Virus record (IMG/VR): IMGVR_UViG_3300012984_000003
Span: 1 to 41,858 of that record
DNA: 41,858 nt
From: a virus
Strand: one strand, 5' to 3'
Positions 37,572 to 41,858 of this stretch are shown piece after piece. Under the pieces are notes generated by a model, which saw nothing but the letters and a program-made list of their open reading frames with translations, searched no databases and was not told where the DNA came from. Positions within the stretch are counted from its first letter, which is position 1. The number at the start of each line of letters is the position of its first letter. Made by a program: the position numbers and the translations under genes.

Positions 37572-37600
37572 ATTATGTAACTACTTGCGCAACCCGTCAA
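37572..37600 (-). promoter_or_regulatory. Promoter of the 37541 unit
   Basis: On the minus strand TTGACG (37600-37595) and CATAAT (37577-37572) are separated by exactly 17 bases, about 30 bases before the first ATG. Operator-like site f fills most of the spacer. Confidence 0.75.
37576..37592. promoter_or_regulatory. Operator-like motif, site f
   Basis: Read on the minus strand it begins TTGCGCAAGTAGTTAC and matches all but the last two bases of the consensus. It lies between the -35 and -10 of the promoter for the gene at 37541. Confidence 0.6.
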
Positions 37601-37623
37601 TAGACAAGCCGCCAGATCCCGAC

Positions 37624-37650
37624 AAAAAAACGGCAGGCCCAAAAACTGCC
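37624..37650 (-). terminator. Intrinsic terminator after the gene at 37709
   Basis: On the minus strand GGCAG-(nine-base loop)-CTGCC is followed by G and seven T. It lies about 60 bases past the stop and just upstream of the promoter at 37572-37600. Confidence 0.65.
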
Positions 37651-37708
37651 CACCGCTGCCCATCCTATCGCGCGCAGGCGCTGCAAATCGACACGCCCGG
37701 CGCTGCTC

Positions 37709-38011
37709 TCAATCGTTCAACCTTCCCGCTTTGTGAAGCGTGTAAGGATTCGCACCCATCTGGCGACGTGCAACGCCGTGAAGCGTCAACAAGTCGGCTG
37801 GATGCAGATCGACAAACTGGATCCCCTGCACGGGATTGAATAGCGATACACGCCAAAGGCTATCTGGTTCAGTCGTATGCCTTGCAACCACCGTTACCAC
37901 TTTGCCCACCAGACGGCGATCGATTGCTGATCGCGGATTCCATGAAATGATTGCTCTCATGTATGGCGCAAGGGGTCTAACTTCTGCGTGCTCGTAAGCT
38001 ATTGATTTCAT
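37709..38011 (-). CDS. Hypothetical 100-aa protein
   Basis: The ATG at 38011 has only a weak AGG upstream. RLVGKVVTVVARHTTEPDSL and WRVSLFNPVQGIQF suggest a small beta-barrel-like fold; the ends are polar. It is isolated between two terminators and downstream of an AT-rich palindromic region, so it has its own promoter there. No family is recognised. Confidence is lowered by the weak start site. Confidence 0.6.
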   Translation of the reverse strand: MKSIAYEHAEVRPLAPYMRAIISWNPRSAIDRRLVGKVVTVVARHTTEPDSLWRVSLFNPVQGIQFVDLHPADLLTLHGVARRQMGANPYTLHKAGRLND

Positions 38012-38178
38012 TATGGATATACCTATCTATTGAGTTATTTCGTAAGTCATTGATATATAAGCAGAACACTCTAAACAGCTATTAGATAATTATAGATAGA
38101 TATACACCCCCTTTAGGGGGTGTAATCTATATATCTATAACTTAGCTATTAGGTGTTGTTTGGTTGTAGTTATCTGGA
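38012..38178. other. AT-rich intergenic region with nested palindrome
   Basis: This region is far richer in A+T than the rest of the genome and contains repeated TATCTATTGAG/ATAGATA-type words around a GC-stem hairpin (38103-38124). It lies between the RepA-like ATPase gene and the gene at 37709. It must hold the promoter of the latter and is a reasonable place to look for a replication origin. Confidence 0.5.
38103..38124. terminator. Hairpin after the RepA-like ATPase gene
   Basis: TACACCCCC-TTTA-GGGGGTGTA is a nine-base perfect stem. Flanking TATAGATA and TATCTATA can extend the pairing. T content after the stem is moderate in both directions. Confidence 0.6.
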
Positions 38179-39849
38179 TCAGAAGTCGATCAGGATTTCG
38201 CCGTCGTTGCCAGTTGACTGCTGGGCATGTTCTGGCGCTTTCCAATCCGTCGGCAACGGGTGCATGGTCAACTTGCCTTTGGCGTAGTCCTTCGCCAGCG
38301 TAAGGTAAGATTTTGCGCCCTCACTCTGCACCACGGCCAGCCCCAGCCCGATCAGTGATTCCACCGCCGCGTTGAAGCTGCCGCCGGGCACCCGGTAAAA
38401 TTCATCGTCACTATCGATCGCCGTTTTGAGCATGGCGCGCGGGTAGCGGTTGCCCTCAAAGCGCTGATCCTCCTTGTGCGCTCGCATGAATGCCCAAAGT
38501 TTCCCGGCGTTGTTCAGCTTGCCACGGCTTACCAGTTCGGCAGGCAGTGACGCATAACGGCCACCCGGCTGCGGTTTCTGATCCTCCTCGTCGCCCTCGT
38601 CCTGCTTCGGACTGCCCACGGCGATCGGGTCAAGCTGTAGCGTCGATTTGCTGCCGCCCATATCCCAGCCGTTTGCCGTGGTCTGCGTCGGCTGGATCAT
38701 GCCCTGTAACGCGTCCTCCTCGGCTTTGATGAATCGCAGCGGTAACGGGATCTTGTCCAGCTTGAAAACGCGTGGCGGCAACTGCTGGCCGTTCTTCGCC
38801 TTGTCGTGGTGGATCGTCACCTGCCCCGGCTTTTTGCCCCGGGTTAACAGCAACTGAAAGCCCACGTTAGCGCGCCATGCAGATGCGCCGCGCGTGCCTT
38901 TGGTGGTGTCCTTGCCGCTGTGCGCCACGATCAGGACGGTGGCCCCGGATTCGCGCGCCAGCGTTTCGGCGTTCTTAAGCACAACCGCCACCTGGTCGTT
39001 GCTGTTTTCGCTGAATGGCTGATCGCCAATGACCGCGCCGCCCATGTTGGTGCTCAGGGTGTCGATAACCACCAGGCCCAGCGGCACGCCCTTGTTGCGG
39101 ATCCACGTGTCACGCAGCGCCCTGCCCAGAAGGTAACAGGCGTTATTATCCCAAAGCGGGATCGGCTGGTTGTCCACGACGAAATGATCCAGCCCGCTGC
39201 CGCGCTGCTCTTTCCACGCCTCGGCGCGCTGGTAAGCCCCTGCGGCGTCCTCCACCGCTGCGTAATAAACACCAGCCTGGCGCACTGCCAGCCCGTTGAA
39301 CGGCACGCCAGCGGCAACGCACTGGCAAAGGCCCAGCGCAACAAACGTTTTGTAGGTGCCCGACGGCGCGAACATGATCCCGGTGCTCTGGGCAGGGATC
39401 AGGGAGTGGATCAGGTGGCTGGCCGGGCGGGCTATCTCCTCGCCTCGCTGCGTCATGCGCTCGGTGAACGCGTCAACCTTCGCGGCCCATTCGTGATCGG
39501 TGATTGCCTCTCGCTCGTCGGTTTCGTCCACCGTGACCGTGTGGCCCTTGTCGTCCTGCACGATCTTGCGTTTCGGCTCCTGCGGCGCGTCGAACCAGTG
39601 GCCGTCCTCGTCCTGCTCCAGCCCCCTGCTGGTTGCCTCGGCCTCAATCTCGGCCCACTGCTCTGGGGGGATCATCATGTTGGCGTGCCACTCTGGTGCA
39701 TCGTCCAGCGCTGGGGCGTCGGGGATAGCGTTTTGTGCGGCGTGCTGCTCGCGTTCTGCGTCGCTTAACTGCGTGGGGTCTATGCCGTCGGCCTGCGTCT
39801 GGCCTGGCTTTGCGCCCGGTTGGAACTCGGGGAAGTCGTTAAAATTCAT
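38179..39849 (-). CDS. RepA-like AAA ATPase / replicative helicase
   Basis: 556 aa from the ATG at 39849, the most likely start (weak AGAAAG upstream; in-frame starts at 39894 and 39912 are possible). The N-terminal 140 residues are acidic and Gln-rich. The ATPase core follows: Walker A APSGTYKT (161-168), Walker B LVVIDTLSTNMGG (259-271), and VLIVAHSGKDTTKGTRGASA. This is the RecA-like fold of hexameric helicase RepA/AAA_25. The C-terminal 130 residues include a possible winged-helix (LVSRGKLNNAGKLWAFMRAH). It probably unwinds or loads at the phage origin with the zinc primase and SF2 helicase. Confidence 0.88.
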   Translation of the reverse strand: MNFNDFPEFQPGAKPGQTQADGIDPTQLSDAEREQHAAQNAIPDAPALDDAPEWHANMMIPPEQWAEIEAEATSRGLEQDEDGHWFDAPQEPKRKIVQDDKGHTVTVDETDEREAITDHEWAAKVDAFTERMTQRGEEIARPASHLIHSLIPAQSTGIMFAPSGTYKTFVALGLCQCVAAGVPFNGLAVRQAGVYYAAVEDAAGAYQRAEAWKEQRGSGLDHFVVDNQPIPLWDNNACYLLGRALRDTWIRNKGVPLGLVVIDTLSTNMGGAVIGDQPFSENSNDQVAVVLKNAETLARESGATVLIVAHSGKDTTKGTRGASAWRANVGFQLLLTRGKKPGQVTIHHDKAKNGQQLPPRVFKLDKIPLPLRFIKAEEDALQGMIQPTQTTANGWDMGGSKSTLQLDPIAVGSPKQDEGDEEDQKPQPGGRYASLPAELVSRGKLNNAGKLWAFMRAHKEDQRFEGNRYPRAMLKTAIDSDDEFYRVPGGSFNAAVESLIGLGLAVVQSEGAKSYLTLAKDYAKGKLTMHPLPTDWKAPEHAQQSTGNDGEILIDF

Positions 39850-39921
39850 CTTTCTGCACTCGGATAGATAACGGGAATCACTAAGATAAACCATGTATCT
39901 ATCCAACGGCAAGGAAAGAAA

Positions 39922-39938
39922 GTTAACTATTTCTGCAA
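39922..39938. promoter_or_regulatory. Operator-like motif, site g
   Basis: Read on the minus strand, TTGCAGAAATAGTTAAC keeps TTGC and TAGTTAAC of the consensus. It lies 26 bases from site b, so the divergent region has two tandem copies. Confidence 0.5.
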
Positions 39939-39947
39939 ATTATTTTT

Positions 39948-39964
39948 GTTAACCACTTGCGCAA
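39948..39964. promoter_or_regulatory. Operator-like motif, site b
   Basis: Read on the minus strand, TTGCGCAAGTGGTTAAC differs from the consensus at one base. It overlaps the -35 of the plus promoter. Confidence 0.65.
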
Positions 39965-39985
39965 GTTATCAAGATTAAGTATATT
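39957..39985 (+). promoter_or_regulatory. Promoter of the 40034 unit
   Basis: TTGCGC (39957-39962), 17 bases, TATATT (39980-39985). The boxes, spacing and following leader closely match the promoter of the gene at 2659. Confidence 0.75.
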
Positions 39986-40033
39986 TGAATCTCACCCGGC
40001 AAGACCGCCGGCACCGACGAAAGGAAAACGAAA

Positions 40034-40348
40034 ATGAAAGCACTTACCACCGCACAAAACGCATCACTGGCCCGCGTCTGCACCGCTCTGCGTATGGGGC
40101 TGAATAAAAACCACATCACCGTAAGCAACGCGATCCGCCTGCTGTCCGGTGATACCACCACCGCAGCCGGTGAGCTGGGCTTAACCCTCACCCGCCGCAA
40201 TGGAGTAACAACGCATGATCTTGATACCCCGGAAGTGGTGGAGTGGGCGTTAATGGCGCTTTCCCAGGGGTTCAAACGTGACGTGCTGGCCGCGCTGCTG
40301 GAATTGCGGGAGGAATGCCACGCAGCAGTTGACCGCGCAAAAGTGTAA
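40034..40348 (+). CDS. First gene of duplicated-promoter unit, hypothetical 104 aa
   Basis: AAGGAAAACG before the ATG. Helical and Thr/Leu-rich: TTAQNASLARVCTALRMGLN, LTRRNGVTTHDLDTPEVVEW, and DVLAALLELREECHAAVD. No membrane segment or metal motif. Because its promoter and leader match those of the gene at 2659, both are probably made early and strongly. No relation between the two proteins is visible. Function is unknown. Confidence 0.7.
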   Translation: MKALTTAQNASLARVCTALRMGLNKNHITVSNAIRLLSGDTTTAAGELGLTLTRRNGVTTHDLDTPEVVEWALMALSQGFKRDVLAALLELREECHAAVDRAKV

Positions 40349-40357
40349 ATTATTTAC

Positions 40358-40378
40358 CGGTGGGCACCGCGCCCACCG
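40358..40378. other. GC hairpin after the gene at 40034
   Basis: CGGTGGGC-ACCGC-GCCCACCG is an eight-base perfect stem with no T tract. It could limit read-through or protect the upstream mRNA end. Confidence 0.45.
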
Positions 40379-40405
40379 ATTAACCCAGTAACAGGAGGAT
40401 CGAAT

Positions 40406-40510
40406 ATGTTAACAATTTGTGCTGTTTTGGTTGTCTGGTTCGCGGTTGCTGCCGTGGTTGCTTTGGGCTTTGCACGTATGGCGGGATCCACCCAGGAAGG
40501 TGACGCGTGA
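40406..40510 (+). CDS. Single-segment membrane microprotein, 34 aa
   Basis: AGGAGG lies six bases before the ATG at 40406. Residues 2-23 (LTICAVLVVWFAVAAVVALG) form one membrane segment with a short polar tail (RMAGSTQEGDA). Its TGA overlaps the GTG start of the next gene. The strong ribosome-binding site and coupling support it. Function is unknown. Confidence 0.7.
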   Translation: MLTICAVLVVWFAVAAVVALGFARMAGSTQEGDA

Positions 40511-40725
40511 GCATTCCACACAAGATCGTCAGCAAGGCGTGCCACGTTGAGCAAAAGATCCGGGAAGGGCTGATCCACCCGCGCAAGATGCGGGAAAAGG
40601 GATTCTACAGCGCGGAAGTGGGCAGGCGTTACCGGCTGCTTTCGCGTGACGGTGGCAAAACCTGGGAACTCATGACGCATGAACGCTATAGCCGGATCTG
40701 CTCCCCTGGCGGGCAGTTAGCCTAA
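40507..40725 (+). CDS. Small basic phage protein, possibly ParE-toxin-like fold
   Basis: 72 aa, GTG start overlapping the previous stop. IPHKIVSKACHVEQKIREG, then HPRKMREKGFYSAEVGRRYR, LLSRDGGKTWELMTHERYSR. This pattern is common among small phage proteins, some labelled ParE-like because of the K-x-x-x-Y-S-x-x-V-x-x-R-Y-R-x-L-S core. No antitoxin partner is evident, so toxin activity is not claimed. It ends before a clear terminator. Confidence 0.65.
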   Translation: MSIPHKIVSKACHVEQKIREGLIHPRKMREKGFYSAEVGRRYRLLSRDGGKTWELMTHERYSRICSPGGQLA

Positions 40726-40736
40726 CCCCTCGATCG

Positions 40737-40762
40737 AGCGCCCACCGTGGCGCTTTTTTTTA
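40737..40762 (+). terminator. Intrinsic terminator
   Basis: AGCGCC-CACCGT-GGCGCT followed by nine T on the plus strand, 12 bases after the stop at 40725. It separates the small-gene unit from the lysis genes. Confidence 0.85.
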
Positions 40763-40812
40763 TTCTGCGTTATCGTTGCCCCGTTTTTTAATCTCATAAA
40801 TCGGGGGCCGTC

Positions 40813-41163
40813 ATGTCAGAACCAATTACGCTTTACCAGATGTTTCACCTTTACCGCCATGAACTTGGGTTTTCATTCATCGCGGCGCTGGTGGCCGTTT
40901 TCCGTCACTGGCAAATGAAACACCCCTTTCGTGATATCGTCACCAGCGGCTTTTTGTGCGCCGCGTTCGCCTTTGGGATCTCCACCGTTCTGGACTACTT
41001 CGGGATCGAGGGGCAGAAGTGGGGCTATCTCGCCAGCGTCTTTCTGGGTTATGTCGGCGTAGAAACCGCACTTGATGCGATTAGCGAAAAGCTGCCGTTT
41101 CTGGGCCGTGTAAAACGTGCATCACCAACGGAGGATCAGAACGATGCCAAACCAAACGCTTAA
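40813..41163 (+). CDS. Holin
   Basis: 116 aa, overlapping the endolysin start by 20 bases. Three membrane segments are predicted: about 18-31 (GFSFIAALVAVFRHW), about 42-63 (VTSGFLCAAFAFGISTVLDY) and about 70-90 (WGYLASVFLGYVGVETALDA). The KHPFRDIVTSGFLCA stretch is typical of lambda-type phage holins. The tail is polar (RASPTEDQNDAKPNA). It should form the timed membrane lesions that release the endolysin. No dual start like lambda S is obvious. Confidence 0.85.
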   Translation: MSEPITLYQMFHLYRHELGFSFIAALVAVFRHWQMKHPFRDIVTSGFLCAAFAFGISTVLDYFGIEGQKWGYLASVFLGYVGVETALDAISEKLPFLGRVKRASPTEDQNDAKPNA

Positions 41164-41644
41164 GGTGTCCAATAACGGCCTGGCCGTTACAACGTGGGCA
41201 GAAGGTTTTAAGGCCAAAGCCTACCCGGATCCGGGCAGCAAAAACGGCTACCCGTGGACAATCGGCAGGGGCCATACAAAGGGCGTTAAGCCCGGCGACG
41301 TTTGCACCGTGGCGCAGGCAGATGCCTGGCTGATCGAGGATATGGCCGACGCGGCCAGCATTGTAAAACGCCTCGTCACCGTGGATCTGACACAAGGCCA
41401 GTTTGATGCGCTTTGTGATTTCGTGTTTAACATCGGTGAACCGCAGTTCAAAGCGTCCACCCTGCTGCGCATGGTCAACCGGGGCCAGTTCGCGCAGGCC
41501 GGGCAGCAATTCGAACGATGGAAATTTAACGACGGCAAACCCATGCTTGGGCTGTTGCGTCGGCGCATTGCGTGTAAGGCGCTCTGGGAAGGCCGTAGCG
41601 GCCTCGACGCTGTAAAGCTGGGGGAAGGTATTAAGACACTGTAA
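41144..41644 (+). CDS. Endolysin (lysozyme, glycoside hydrolase 24)
   Basis: 166 aa. The ATG at 41144 has GGAGG nine bases upstream; a longer frame starts within the holin gene. Catalytic triad residues are Glu20 (WAEGFKAKAYPD), Asp29, and Thr39 in WTIGRGHT. FDALCDFVFNIGEPQFKAST and LGLLRRRIACKALWEG are conserved in T4-like lysozymes. There is no signal-anchor segment, so it depends on the holin to reach the peptidoglycan. No Rz/Rz1 spanin pair follows, unlike P22. Confidence 0.95.
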   Translation: MPNQTLKVSNNGLAVTTWAEGFKAKAYPDPGSKNGYPWTIGRGHTKGVKPGDVCTVAQADAWLIEDMADAASIVKRLVTVDLTQGQFDALCDFVFNIGEPQFKASTLLRMVNRGQFAQAGQQFERWKFNDGKPMLGLLRRRIACKALWEGRSGLDAVKLGEGIKTL

Positions 41645-41666
41645 AAAACGCGGCAGGCGTTGAAAT

Positions 41667-41687
41667 AGGGGCCAATTTGGCCCCTTT
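41667..41687. terminator. Bidirectional terminator after the endolysin
   Basis: AGGGGCC-AATTT-GGCCCCTTT lies between the convergent endolysin gene and the C-terminal end of the split gene. T tracts are short on both strands. Confidence 0.7.
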
Positions 41688-41690
41688 GTT

Positions 41691-41858
41691 TTATGGTGCT
41701 GGGGTGTAGGCAACCAAACATTGCAATTTAGACGTGATCGCCGGGATCTTATTGCAGACGGCTGGCGGTGCCTGCCAGGTGCCAGTTGGATCCGCGTCCA
41801 GATAAACCACGTTACCCGCTGGCACCGCGCTGGTTGCAGGATCCACGATCCGGGTGAA
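41691..41858 (-). CDS. C-terminal part of the split 72-aa protein
   Basis: The TAA stop is at 41691. Bases 41691-41735 encode the last 14 residues (TSKLQCLVAYTPAP), and 41736-41858 repeat bases 1-123 of the same gene. The N-terminus and start codon are at 174-124 in the left end of the window. See the entry at 1-174 for the full protein. Confidence 0.85.
   Translation of the reverse strand, partial: FTRIVDPATSAVPAGNVVYLDADPTGTWQAPPAVCNKIPAITSKLQCLVAYTPAP
41736..41858. repeat. Terminal direct repeat, right copy
   Basis: Identical to bases 1-123; see the left copy. Confidence 0.95.

Noticed and set aside
37585-37839. 84-codon plus-strand frame
   Set aside because: It overlaps a terminator, the minus promoter and the antisense of the gene at 37709; no ribosome-binding site.
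40507-40725. ParE-type toxin of a toxin-antitoxin pair
   Set aside because: The core pattern is suggestive, but the neighbour upstream is a membrane microprotein and no antitoxin is evident.
1-41858. CRISPR array, tRNA genes, insertion sequences
   Set aside because: No regularly spaced repeats, cloverleaf-type sequences or transposase genes were seen on either strand.
41736-41858. T7-style fixed terminal repeat
   Set aside because: The repeat lies inside a gene, and the packaging genes are P22-like (headful), so an assembly overlap explains it better.

Overview
This window is the complete genome of a P22-like short-tailed (podovirus-type) bacteriophage, most likely infecting an enterobacterium. 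The first 123 bases are repeated exactly as the last 123, and one gene is split across the two ends, so the molecule closes into a circle of about 41,735 bp. Evidence for a P22-type virion is the ordered minus-strand set: terminase, 772-aa portal, scaffold, gp5-type coat, gp4, gp10, gp26 needle, gp14-position protein, and ejection proteins in the gp7/gp20/gp16 positions. A tailspike with a P22 gp9-like head-binding domain lies beyond them. The tailspike's beta-helix resembles WcaM of the colanic acid cluster, which points to an enterobacterial capsule-type receptor. I see no integrase, excisionase, CI-type repressor or tRNA, so the phage is probably virulent.

Layout. (1) 8115 down to 2789, minus: early/metabolic operon with a primase-like zinc protein, SPFH membrane protein, dUTPase, N6-adenine methyltransferase, a half-size beta-clamp-like protein and a cytosine-methyltransferase-like enzyme. 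It ends in a terminator, and a second unit (2659 to 187, continuing over the ends to 41691) follows its own strong promoter. (2) 8193-14142, plus: replication/recombination operon with SF2 helicase, VRR-NUC-like nuclease, RecE-like exonuclease, ERF annealing protein, SSB, a DUF4406 protein, a small zinc protein, an XRE regulator and a lipoprotein. (3) 14185-16512, minus: tailspike. (4) 16636-17291, plus: two-gene envelope cassette in the place P22 uses for immI. (5) 17315-37541, minus: ejection, tail, head and packaging genes, preceded by a run of small genes that includes a probable Acb2 anti-CBASS sponge. A three-gene cassette with its own control signals is lodged between portal and scaffold. 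(6) 38179-39849, minus: RepA-like ATPase beside an AT-rich palindromic region. (7) 40034-41644, plus: three small genes, then holin and endolysin.

Regulation. A 17-bp motif, TTGCGCAnnTAGTTAAC, recurs at nearly every place where a transcription unit begins and is often fitted between or over -35/-10 elements. Two of these promoters share a nearly duplicated leader of about 85 bp. Many gene clusters end in GC hairpins, and two late genes (terS and gp10) have an intrinsic-terminator hairpin running straight into the start codon.

Composition. GATC occurs about four times as often as chance in the two stretches I counted, in a genome that carries its own adenine methyltransferase. A 9-mer, CTGGGAGGA, occurs 12 times where about 0.4 is expected. 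No spanin gene was recognised.
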